In this document: positions 42,300-50,104 of the stretch, piece after piece
Position numbering within the stretch: the first letter of the stretch is position 1
How the letters are laid out: each line of letters begins with the position of its first letter
Source of the DNA: Natronosalvus vescus
GTDB lineage: Archaea; Halobacteriota; Halobacteria; Halobacteriales; Natrialbaceae
Direction: 5' to 3'
Assembly (NCBI RefSeq): GCF_023973145.1
Contig: NZ_CP099546.1
Span: 2,542,001 to 2,606,000, forward strand
Length of the DNA: 64,000 nucleotides
Program-made: the position numbers and the translations under genes
Notes under the pieces: model-generated
Told to the model about the DNA's origin: nothing
Seen by the model: the letters and a program-made list of their open reading frames with translations, nothing else
Databases searched by the model: none

Positions 42300-43613
42300 C
42301 TAATCGTCGCTGTCGTCGGTGTCATCTGCATCGTCGCTGTCGTCGCTGTCATCGGTGTCATCCGCATCGTCGGTGTCGTCGCTGTCGTCGCTGTCATCAT
42401 CATCGTCGGTGTCGTCGCTGTCATCATCATCGTCGCTGTCGTCACTGTCGTCATCATCGGACACAGTATCGTCACTATCATCGTCATCCGCCGTGTCCGT
42501 ATCGTCGTCAGTACCAGCGCTATCGTCGTCACCATCGACACTATCGTCATCCGTTTCATCGCCTCCTTCCTCACCCGGTTCATCCGTCGAGTCCGAGTCC
42601 GCACTACCCGGCGCGTCCGGCGGCGTCTCTATCGTGACCCAGAAGTACGTGTACTCCATGGCGTCCTCCATCGACGGGGTGGCAGGTGCGTCGTCTTCGA
42701 ACAACATGACGGCAATACGGACGGTCTCACCGTCCTCTGAAACCGGCGTCACCGTTCGCTCGGCGGTGATCTGCCCGGCGTCCGTCGACCGGCTGATCAC
42801 CGTCACCTCCCGATGGGTAATCCGCTCGACGACCTCGCCATCTTCGACCACCTGCTCTTGCATCACGAGCGTATACTCCATCTCCTGGCCTTCGTTGTTG
42901 TGGATCTGGAACGTGATTGGAATCTCGCTTCCCGGAGCGACCGTCGATGGCATATCCGCGACGAGTTCGTCGTCGTCGTGGGCCGTATAAATCCCAAGCT
43001 GGGTGAACCCGCCGGCGGCCATCGGCGCTGCGAACGCGTACAGGAGCATCCCGATGGCGGCGATAACCGTAATCGCCAGCACAACCGCCGAGGCCCGGGT
43101 CGTCCCAGTTCCGACGGCGTGGGAGAGACGATTTCTGAACGCAGTCAGCGAAACGGAGAACCGATCGGACTCGGGCACTCTGAGTCGCCGAATCACGCCA
43201 AGCTGGGCCAGTACGAGCGTCACGAGCGCGAGTGCGCCGACGACCGACCCTATCTCGAGTCCCCACTCTGTCAGCGGGAGCACGAGGACGATCATCGGGA
43301 CGATGGCGATGGACAGGCCGAGGCCCAGGGCGACGCGTTCGACGACGTCAATCCCGCCGGGGCGGTTTTCGCTCATCGACTGCGAGCCGACGGCTCGTGC
43401 CCGGGCTGCGACCGGAAAGAGCACGGAGACGAGCGCGTAGCCGGGGAGGAAGGCGACGAATGCGAGCGCCGCGACCAGTCGAATGTTGCTGCCGGACGGC
43501 AGGGTTATCACGAGCCAGTAAGCGACGACGGCTGTGAGCGAAACGATCGCGAGGTCGCTTGGGTACCGAAACACCGCGTCGACGGTATTCTGTGTCCTGG
43601 TGGTGAGACTCAT
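42300..43613 (-). CDS. DUF1616 membrane protein with Ser/Asp-repeat tail
   Basis: 437 residues. Four N-terminal helices (LAIVSLTAVVAYWLVITLP, LVAALAFVAFLPGYALVSVL, LSIAIVPMIVLVLPLTEW, VVGALALVTLVLAQLGVI), a fifth at VVLAITVIAAIGMLLYAFA, then an extracellular β-domain (PGSEIPITFQIHNNEGQEMEY). The last ~90 residues are Asp/Ser/Thr repeats encoded by a simple GTCATC/GTCGTC-rich tract. DUF1616 proteins occur next to archaeal glycan and S-layer genes. It is convergent with the acidic repeat protein, and both carry hyperacidic tails. Confidence 0.8.
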   Translation of the reverse strand: MSLTTRTQNTVDAVFRYPSDLAIVSLTAVVAYWLVITLPSGSNIRLVAALAFVAFLPGYALVSVLFPVAARARAVGSQSMSENRPGGIDVVERVALGLGLSIAIVPMIVLVLPLTEWGLEIGSVVGALALVTLVLAQLGVIRRLRVPESDRFSVSLTAFRNRLSHAVGTGTTRASAVVLAITVIAAIGMLLYAFAAPMAAGGFTQLGIYTAHDDDELVADMPSTVAPGSEIPITFQIHNNEGQEMEYTLVMQEQVVEDGEVVERITHREVTVISRSTDAGQITAERTVTPVSEDGETVRIAVMLFEDDAPATPSMEDAMEYTYFWVTIETPPDAPGSADSDSTDEPGEEGGDETDDDSVDGDDDSAGTDDDTDTADDDDSDDTVSDDDDSDDSDDDDDSDDTDDDDDSDDSDDTDDADDTDDSDDSDDADDTDDSDD

Positions 43614-44122
43614 CGTTGCCTCGGGTGTGGAAGTCTGTTACGAACGCCGGACATACTCGAATCAGTGAAGCGCTTGTTCCAGTCGGGCTTTGTTATGGAC
43701 GGATTACCGTCGGGACGGTCGTTCGATCGACCGAAAGACGCTCTTCTGGCCCGTCTGACGACCCGTTCCAGAACAAGTGCAGCCGTGACGGTGGTCGCTG
43801 GAAGGATCCTCGCTGTAATAGATTCGTCACGAATCGATGCTGTGTGGCTGTATACTGACGCTTCTCGAGGCTCAGGTTCGTGGTGTCTACGCCGCCTCAG
43901 GTGCATGGTATCTTCGCCGCGCCAGATCGTGGTGTCTTCGCCGAGGTAGCCGTGCAATCCGTAATCTCGCATCCAAAACTAGTGACGGGTGGCCAACCGA
44001 ATGAAGTGGACGGCTGGCAGACTGGATGATGTGAGCGGATGGGGCGACTGAAATGACCGGGAGGGCTCTCGAGCAGTAGCGCCGACCAGGTGGTCGATCG
44101 TCGTCGGTGTTTCGGGAACTCG
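43614..44122. other. Intergenic region with a degenerate 24-bp triple repeat
   Basis: At 43878-43950 three imperfect units of about 24 bp recur (TCGTGGTGTCTACGCCGCCT; GCATGGTATCTTCGCCGCGC; TCGTGGTGTCTTCGCCGAGG). Otherwise no gene is supported in the 509 bp; frames are short and poor in acidic residues. Confidence 0.45.
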
Positions 44123-44398
44123 TCAGGCGTTAACGTACTGACTTTCCCACTCCCGGCGCTCGTGGATCTGATCGACCCCCGCGTCGGTAATCGCGTAATA
44201 GTTCGTCCGTCGATCGAGCTGCCCTTTCTCGACGAGTTCCTTGTTGACGAGGGTGTCCAGGTTCGGATACAGGCGTCCGTGATTGATCTCGGAGCTGTAA
44301 TACTGTTCGACTTCCTCTTTGACTGTCTGGCCAGACGGTCGATCCGCGCCGGCGATTACGTACAGCAGGTCACGCTGAAACCCGGTCAAGTCATGCAT
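44123..44398 (-). CDS. PadR-family transcription regulator
   Basis: 91-residue winged-helix protein: LTGFQRDLLYVIAGADRPSG, EEVEQYYSSEINHGRLYPNL (recognition helix) and wing TNYYAITDAGVDQI. Typical PadR core without the C-terminal dimerisation helix pair of larger members. ATG at 44398. Likely represses nearby or efflux/phenolic-response genes; no direct target is evident. Confidence 0.85.
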   Translation of the reverse strand: MHDLTGFQRDLLYVIAGADRPSGQTVKEEVEQYYSSEINHGRLYPNLDTLVNKELVEKGQLDRRTNYYAITDAGVDQIHERREWESQYVNA

Positions 44399-44579
44399 TG
44401 CTCAATCACATTGACCGTTCCGTTGAGTGGATATTTGTTATCCGCATCATACAGATTCGGCAGGCTGCCGTTCACGACATCGGACGTGACCGTTTCGCAG
44501 CTATGAGCGGCTTACTCTCGATGAAACAGTGTGTATCGTGACGTTCGCAGGGACGGTCGTTCGGCCTCGATCCGCTCAG

Positions 44580-44960
44580 CTACTGATCGCTTGGACACGA
44601 TGGTTCGATCAGCGCTCTTGTCTCGACGCTCGAGTCGCTGTGGGCTGCGGAGACGGCGATCCCGTCGGAGCCGATCTCGACGTGAAGGTGGTCGATCGTC
44701 GCTTCGTATGCCGTAGTGTGCGAGCCGTTTTTCTCGAATCGGATGCACTCAGCGAGCAGTTCGCTTTCGAGGAGGTTGTTGATTCGTCGATAGACCGTCG
44801 CCGACGAACAGTCTGCTTTCTCGGTGAGTTCTTTGGCCGTCCGTGGCCCCTCGCTCGTTGCTATGAGGATCGTCCGTGCACACTCGTCGCCGAGGACGTT
44901 GAGCTGTGTTGCTGGGTTGACTGCCGATTCCGCCGCCGTATTGTTTGCGTGAGTAGACAT
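44580..44960 (-). CDS. Winged-helix transcription regulator
   Basis: 126 residues, ArsR-like HTH: VLGDECARTILIATSEGPRT, KADCSSATVYRRINNLLESE (recognition helix), wing ECIRFEKNGSHTTAYEA. The C-terminus resembles small haloarchaeal HTH_20 regulators. Start ATG at 44960; ATG at 44969 or GTG 44972 would extend it by 3-4 residues. A TATA box inside an inverted repeat lies ~120 bp upstream. Confidence 0.78.
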   Translation of the reverse strand: MSTHANNTAAESAVNPATQLNVLGDECARTILIATSEGPRTAKELTEKADCSSATVYRRINNLLESELLAECIRFEKNGSHTTAYEATIDHLHVEIGSDGIAVSAAHSDSSVETRALIEPSCPSDQ

Positions 44961-45442
44961 TGGTTGCATCACCGTGTTGGCTCCCTGATCGACACATCAG
45001 GGGATGTACCGATGGTCAACCACCGACACTGCTAGACCATCAGCACCTTCCTGTGTTCTAACTCGTAAGGGGTAGTGGTATTTTATAACGAACTACCTTA
45101 TCCGGTATAGGCTGGGATTTCATTTTCGAAACCTTGGATTTCTTTACGGAAAGTTAGGCTTTCATACGACGGTAGGGTGTGTTTTCTCGATGAATTCCAG
45201 CCAAATCGGGAACATTCCGCGAGAGGATTGTCTGTATATAGGGCCCGTAATCGGGCGAAAACGTGTACAGAGGTCGTTCAACCGGGAGAAAACCCCGTGT
45301 TAACCCGGTGATTACGGAGTCACCCACCTGAACGGTCGTCCGCTTTTATTCGGATCTGAGAACGCTCGTTGTACGTTGCTCGGTGGCGCCGCGCCACTCG
45401 AGTATCGATCTCACCCCCATCTCGATCCCACGCCCCACTGCC
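44961..45442. promoter_or_regulatory. AT-rich intergenic region with TATA inside an inverted repeat
   Basis: GGTAGT (45071-45076) and ACTACC (45092-45097) flank TTTATA (45082-45087), readable as a TATA box in either direction. The following 250 bp are AT-rich for this genome and hold no gene; TATATAGGG lies near 45236 and TTTTATTCGG near 45344, possible promoters for the small zinc ribbon gene. Confidence 0.4.
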
Positions 45443-45634
45443 ATGACATCAACCCGACTCACCTGGACGCCGAAGGAATCGTCGACGACTGGAACACGCT
45501 GTAAAAACTGTGGAACACACGTAACACAGCAGTTCGCTCGAGTATTCGGTGACAACGGTGACGTTGTCCACGGGTGCCCGTCGTGTACGACGTACCGAGA
45601 GATGCAATCCGGCGGACATCTCCCGTCGCGCTAA
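45443..45634 (+). CDS. Small zinc-ribbon protein (DUF7563-like)
   Basis: 63 residues with a single treble-clef zinc site: CKNCGTHVTQQFARVFGDNG followed by HGCPSCTTYREM. This CxxC-x(~25)-CxxC layout with FARVFGDN matches a widespread haloarchaeal small zinc-finger family. Role unknown; such proteins affect motility and biofilm in some species. ATG at 45443 is the natural start. Confidence 0.72.
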   Translation: MTSTRLTWTPKESSTTGTRCKNCGTHVTQQFARVFGDNGDVVHGCPSCTTYREMQSGGHLPSR

Positions 45635-45847
45635 TACGCAGTATTGACACGTCGTTCGTCACGAAATCGTACTTTTCCAAACGTGAACTCACGACGTGAA
45701 GCGATCGACCCACACTAGTTGAATTTACCCCAATCTGACACTATATTTTACATCAGATTGAAGAGTGTTGTAGTCGAAGGCCGTAGCAATACGATGGTAG
45801 GTGGTGGAATGTGTGCGAACGGAACCAGTCGTTGGAGCACCTGAGTA

Positions 45848-46351
45848 ATGTCCGTACAGGAGCGCCGAACGGAGACTCTCGCGGAAAGTGAGGTCTTTCA
45901 CATCCTCGGAAACGACCGGCGGCGAGCAATCGTCCAGTTGCTCGCCGATCAGCCGGGTCAGCTAGACGTCTCTGACGTTGCCTCGGAGATCGCCGAAATG
46001 GAGTCCGACGCCGGCTCCGTCCCGAACAATCTCTATAAGAGCGTCTACGTCTCTCTGCAGCAGACGCATCTCCCGCAACTCGAGGAGGACGGCGTCATCG
46101 CGTACGATTCGACGGCGAAAACGATCGAACCTGGTGTCCACTTCGAGGACGTGTACCGATACGTCGACGGTGCCCACACCGAGTACAGCCCCGTCCTGGT
46201 GAGTCACCTATCGCTGTGCGTGCTCGGTCTGCTGGTTATCGCGCTCACCGGACTCTCGTTGCCCGTAGTGTCGAGCATCGATCCAGTGCTCTCGAGCGTA
46301 CTCATCCTGCTCGCAATCGGTGCGAGCAGTCTGTATCGGCTCCTGGGTTGA
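45848..46351 (+). CDS. DUF7344-type winged-helix membrane protein
   Basis: 167 residues. Winged helix: ESEVFHILGNDRRRAIVQLL, DVASEIAEMES, LYKSVYVSLQQTHLPQLEED, VIAYDSTAKTIEPG. Two C-terminal helices (LSLCVLGLLVIALTGLSLP; PVLSSVLILLAIGASSLYRL). Palindromic element B starts exactly at its stop codon. Paralogue of the genes at 9433 and 46472. Confidence 0.75.
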   Translation: MSVQERRTETLAESEVFHILGNDRRRAIVQLLADQPGQLDVSDVASEIAEMESDAGSVPNNLYKSVYVSLQQTHLPQLEEDGVIAYDSTAKTIEPGVHFEDVYRYVDGAHTEYSPVLVSHLSLCVLGLLVIALTGLSLPVVSSIDPVLSSVLILLAIGASSLYRLLG

Positions 46352-46432
46352 TGCGATTTGCTGTACCTTTTTACCGGGTATTCCCCTACCGGGTCGGCAA
46401 TACGCGGTAAGAGACTGCAGCAGATCGTATGA
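46350..46432 (+). repeat. Interspersed imperfect palindrome, copy B
   Basis: 83-bp element aligning gap-free with copy A; the central ACCGGGTCGG and the GGTAAGAGACT block are identical. Arms GATTTGCTGTA and (inverted) GATCTGCTGCA pair. Located between convergent DUF7344-type genes, where it could serve as a transcription terminator. Confidence 0.7.
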
Positions 46433-46471
46433 GGCGAGCGGTTGAAAAGCGAACGACGGACTGTTGGACTC

Positions 46472-47005
46472 TTATCGCCGAGAGAGAAATGCCAGCGAGT
46501 GCCCCGGCCGCTGGGTGGTGTGATGAAGGAGTGCGAGAACGAACACGAGGAGACACACTCCCAGGACGACGAGGGGGCCGATGGTCGGCGACATCGAGCC
46601 CACGGAAAACGAGGCGAGGGTGAACACGATCGCCCCGGCCACCGACAAGGAGGCGTAGTACCAGTGCCAGGGTCGCTGATTCTGGAGGTCGCGATCCAGA
46701 TATGGTTCGAACGTCTCCTCGTTTGGGACGAGTTCGATCCGGTGGGCGTCTGGATCCCAGTTGACGATGCCGTGATCCTCGAGCATCGGGAGGTGGGTTT
46801 GATACAGGGAGATGTAGACCCGGCGGCGCTGGGCTCGCGTGACGTCGTCCGTGCTGATCTCGTTTTCCCAGGCGGCAACCTGTTCGACCAGTGGCGCGAG
46901 GTCGCAGGTTCCCTGCTGGCGCTTGAGGTACTGTACGGTCTGTCGTCGTCTGGCGTTGCTGAACACGTCGAACAGCTCCGCCTGTGAAAGCGTGCCGTCG
47001 GTCAT
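46472..47005 (-). CDS. DUF7344-type winged-helix membrane protein
   Basis: 177 residues: winged helix (LFDVFSNARRRQTVQYLKRQ, RRVYISLYQTHLPMLEDHGI, VNWDPDAHRIELV) and two helices (SLSVAGAIVFTLASFSVG; LVVLGVCLLVFVLALLHH). The sequence is closest in layout to the gene at 9433 (QIAAWEN / QVAAWEN segment shared). ATG at 47005; an extension to 47095 is not coding-like. Confidence 0.75.
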   Translation of the reverse strand: MTDGTLSQAELFDVFSNARRRQTVQYLKRQQGTCDLAPLVEQVAAWENEISTDDVTRAQRRRVYISLYQTHLPMLEDHGIVNWDPDAHRIELVPNEETFEPYLDRDLQNQRPWHWYYASLSVAGAIVFTLASFSVGSMSPTIGPLVVLGVCLLVFVLALLHHTTQRPGHSLAFLSRR

Positions 47006-47412
47006 AGTCCTCGAGGCCCTCGAACGGCGGGAGTCCGATCCCAGGTGTACAACGTCATCGAAATGCTCACGAGGCCTACTCCAACCGAGTGTCACTTTAC
47101 TATCTCGCGTCTACCCCGTCGAAATCGCCATATACCGGTCGGATACGGTGAGTAACACGACAGTCGACACCTTCGATCGGACGCGAGTCAAAAACCGCGT
47201 TCCGCGCTCGAGTCCGTGCGTCCTGGCCGTGTTCGCAACCTCCCGTCGTGACCCCGTAGTCGGGTACTACTCACCCCTCAGGTCGGGGATAACAAAGCCC
47301 GGTTGCCCGAAGTACCTACGTGATTACCCGAACGGGTACTGATCTCCATGTACAGCAACGTATTCCATCGACGAGACCACGGTGACGTATCGACCGCTCG
47401 AGGTGACCGACG
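47006..47412. other. Divergent intergenic region before the sugar gene cluster
   Basis: 407 bp without a gene. It must carry the promoter of the four-gene sugar cluster starting at 47413; ACCTACGTGATTACCCG near 47315 and the AT-rich CAACGTATTCC near 47355 are the only AT-rich spots, with no clear TATA box. Confidence 0.3.
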
Positions 47413-48009
47413 ATGACGAGGGCCGAGCGTCCATTTGAAACGGGCGAAAACTGCACTATCGACGACGAGGCGACGATTGGCTACGGTGTCGACGCCGGGC
47501 GTACCCCGCCGCTGATCGGACACAATGCGACCATCAGACACGGATCGATCATCTACGGTGACGTCGTCATCGGCGACGACTTCGTGACCGGCCACGACGT
47601 CCTCGTCCGCGAGGAGACAACGATCGGCCACGACGTCCTCATCGGGACGAAGTCGATCGTCGACGGGCGTACCGACATCGGCTCGCACGTGAGTATTCAG
47701 TCGGCCGTCTACGTCCCGACCGACACGACGATCGGATCTAACGTCTTCGTCGGCCCCGGTGCCGTCCTGACGAACGACCAGTATCCGATCCGAACCGAGA
47801 GCGGTCTCGAGGGGCCGACGATCGAGGATGGTGCCTCCATCGGCGCGAACGCGACGTTGCTCCCCGGGGTCACGATCGGCGAAAACGCGTTCGTCGCCGC
47901 GGGTGCGCTCATTACTGAGGACGTTCCACCAGACACGCTCGCCGTCGGTGCACCGGCCGAACCACGACCACTCCCGGCACCCCTCGAGGGGCCAAACCAG
48001 CTAGGATGA
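47413..48009 (+). CDS. Left-handed β-helix N-acetyltransferase (WbpD-like)
   Basis: 198 residues of hexapeptide repeats (IGYGVDAGRT, IRHGSIIYGDVVIGDDFVTG, IGHDVLIGTKSIVDGRTDIG, IGANATLLPGVTIGENAFVA). In WbpD/WlbB enzymes the acetyl group is added to the 3-amine of UDP-2-acetamido-3-amino-glucuronate. The next three genes encode the enzymes for the earlier steps, so this role is likely. It overlaps the aminotransferase gene by 4 bp. Confidence 0.82.
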   Translation: MTRAERPFETGENCTIDDEATIGYGVDAGRTPPLIGHNATIRHGSIIYGDVVIGDDFVTGHDVLVREETTIGHDVLIGTKSIVDGRTDIGSHVSIQSAVYVPTDTTIGSNVFVGPGAVLTNDQYPIRTESGLEGPTIEDGASIGANATLLPGVTIGENAFVAAGALITEDVPPDTLAVGAPAEPRPLPAPLEGPNQLG

Positions 48010-49115
48010 CCGAGATAACTATCGCCGATCCCGACCTCGGCTCGGCCGCATACGATCGGGTACACTCGGTTCTCGAGAGTGGACAGCTCGCCGACGGGCC
48101 GGAAGTTCGTCGGTTCGAACGGGAGTTCGCCCGGTACTGCGGGGCCGATCACGGCGTCGCGACGACCAACGGGACGACCGCGCTGGTGACGGCGCTCAAC
48201 GCCCTCGGCGTCGAGGACGGTGACGCCGTCGTGACGACGAGCTTTTCGTTCGTCGCGAGCGCGAACGCGATTCGATTGGCGGGGGCGACGCCGCTGTTCG
48301 CCGATATCGATCCCGAGACGTACACGATCGATCCAGACGACGTCGCCCGGATCGTGCGCAACCGGCCCGACGTGGTTGGCATCCTCCCGGTACACCTCTA
48401 CGGGTTGCCCGCGTCGATGGATCGGCTGCTCGAAGTGGCCGACGATCACGACCTCTTCGTTCTCGAGGACGCCTGCCAGGCCCACGGTGCTGCAATCGAC
48501 GGCAGGCCGGTCGGGAGCCTCGGAGACGCGGCCTGCTTCTCGTTTTACCCGACGAAGAACATGACGACGGGCGAAGGCGGGATGATCACGACGACCCGGG
48601 AGGACGTTGCCCAGGCTGCGGCGGGGTATATCAACCACGGCCGTGACGTGACCGGCGACCGCGGCTACGACCACATCGCACTCGGGCAGAACCACCGGAT
48701 GACGAGCCTGGCGGCCGCCATCGGGCGCACTCAGCTCGAGCGCCTCCCCACGTTTACTGCAGCCAGACAGAACAACGCGGCTGCCTACGACGAAGGGCTG
48801 GCCGACCTGCCGGTTACCACACCGACCGTCCCTGACGGCATGGAACACGTTTACCATCAGTACACGGTCGGGGTGGACGACCGCGACTCGCTCGCGACGT
48901 GGCTCGAGAATCGAGGGATCGGCACGGGCGTCTACTACCCGACGCCGATCCACCGCCAGCCGGCGTACGAAACGGTGAGCACGGCTGCGGCAACGCTCCC
49001 ACACGCCGAGCGGGCGGCCGACCACGTACTGTCGCTCCCGGTACACCCGAACATCGATGCGGACGACCGAGAGACGGTTCTCGAGGCGATTGCTGCTTAC
49101 TACGACGGACAATGA
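48006..49115 (+). CDS. DegT/DnrJ/EryC1 sugar aminotransferase (WbpE-like)
   Basis: 369-residue PLP enzyme transferring an amino group to a 3-keto sugar nucleotide. Motifs: TNGTTALVTALNALGVEDGD, TSFSFVASANAI, PVHLYGLP, EDACQAHGA, Schiff-base Lys in SFYPTKNMTTGEGG, NHRMTSLAAAIG. Glu donor typical. It overlaps both flanking genes by 4 bp, forming a D-E-B-A gene order. Confidence 0.88.
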   Translation: MTEITIADPDLGSAAYDRVHSVLESGQLADGPEVRRFEREFARYCGADHGVATTNGTTALVTALNALGVEDGDAVVTTSFSFVASANAIRLAGATPLFADIDPETYTIDPDDVARIVRNRPDVVGILPVHLYGLPASMDRLLEVADDHDLFVLEDACQAHGAAIDGRPVGSLGDAACFSFYPTKNMTTGEGGMITTTREDVAQAAAGYINHGRDVTGDRGYDHIALGQNHRMTSLAAAIGRTQLERLPTFTAARQNNAAAYDEGLADLPVTTPTVPDGMEHVYHQYTVGVDDRDSLATWLENRGIGTGVYYPTPIHRQPAYETVSTAAATLPHAERAADHVLSLPVHPNIDADDRETVLEAIAAYYDGQ

Positions 49116-50104
49116 CACGGGATACGACGACTTCATCGACGGAACCGATCCGTGCCGGCGTCATCGGCGTCGGCGCAATGGGCGAGAATCACGCACGCAT
49201 CTACGGCGAACTCAGGGGTGTCGACCTCGTCGGCGTCACCGACCTCGACGAGGCACTCGCCGAGTCGGTCGCGAGCCGCTACGACACCGCGGCGGTGCCC
49301 ATGGACGACCTGCTCGCGACCTGCGACGTCGTCACTGTCGCCGTCCCGACTCAGGCCCACTACGAGACGGTGTCGACCTGTCTCGAGGCCGGGGTTCACG
49401 TGCTCGTCGAGAAACCGATCGCGGAGACGCTCGATGAGGGACGAGCGCTGATACGAACGGCCGAGGACGCCGGTCTCATCTTGCAGGTCGGACACATCGA
49501 GCGGTTCAATCCGGCCGTCGAGACCGTCGCCGCGGTGATCGAGGAGCTAGACGTAATCGCCGTCGAGGCCGAACGACTCGGGCCGCCGGTCGACCGCACG
49601 ACGACCGACGACGTCGTCTCCGATCTGATGATTCACGACATCGACGTGGTCGGGTCACTGCTTGAGGATACGCCGACGGTTGTGTCGGCGATGAGTACCG
49701 ACGACGGCCAGTACGCGACGACGACCATGCTGTCCGACGGCGTCATCGTCTCGTTGACGGCGAGTCGTCGAACGCAGAAGAAGGTTCGTCGACTCACGAT
49801 CACCGCCAGCGAGTGTCTCGTCGAGGTCGATTACCTCCAGCAGTCGGTGTTGATCCACCGCGACTCCTACCCCGAGTACGTGACCGACGAGGGAACCAAC
49901 CGCCACCGTCACGAGAGCGTCGTCGAACGGCCTCGCGTCGAGAACGGCGAACCACTCAAGCGGGAACTCGAGGCGTTCGTCGACGCGGTCAGAACCGGCT
50001 CGGAACCGCCCGTAACCGGGGAGGACGGACTGGCCGCCCTCGAGACCGTCGAACGCATCGAACGGCTGTGTGCCGATTCCGATCGGGAGGTGATCGCCCG
50101 ATGA
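49112..50104 (+). CDS. Gfo/Idh/MocA oxidoreductase (WbpB-like)
   Basis: 330 residues: NAD-binding AGVIGVGAMGENHARIYGEL, EKPIAETLDEGRALI (the EKP motif) and C-terminal β-domain. Matches enzymes that oxidise C3 of UDP-N-acetylglucosaminuronate with recycling of NAD. VGHIERFNPAVE and HDIDVVGSLL are typical substrate-site segments. ATG at 49112 overlaps the aminotransferase stop (ATGA). Confidence 0.85.
   Translation: MTRDTTTSSTEPIRAGVIGVGAMGENHARIYGELRGVDLVGVTDLDEALAESVASRYDTAAVPMDDLLATCDVVTVAVPTQAHYETVSTCLEAGVHVLVEKPIAETLDEGRALIRTAEDAGLILQVGHIERFNPAVETVAAVIEELDVIAVEAERLGPPVDRTTTDDVVSDLMIHDIDVVGSLLEDTPTVVSAMSTDDGQYATTTMLSDGVIVSLTASRRTQKKVRRLTITASECLVEVDYLQQSVLIHRDSYPEYVTDEGTNRHRHESVVERPRVENGEPLKRELEAFVDAVRTGSEPPVTGEDGLAALETVERIERLCADSDREVIAR

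Noticed and set aside
42300-42570. Plus-strand ORFs rich in Val/Ile or His/Arg
   Set aside because: Artefacts of the simple repeats encoding the Ser/Asp tail of the DUF1616 protein.
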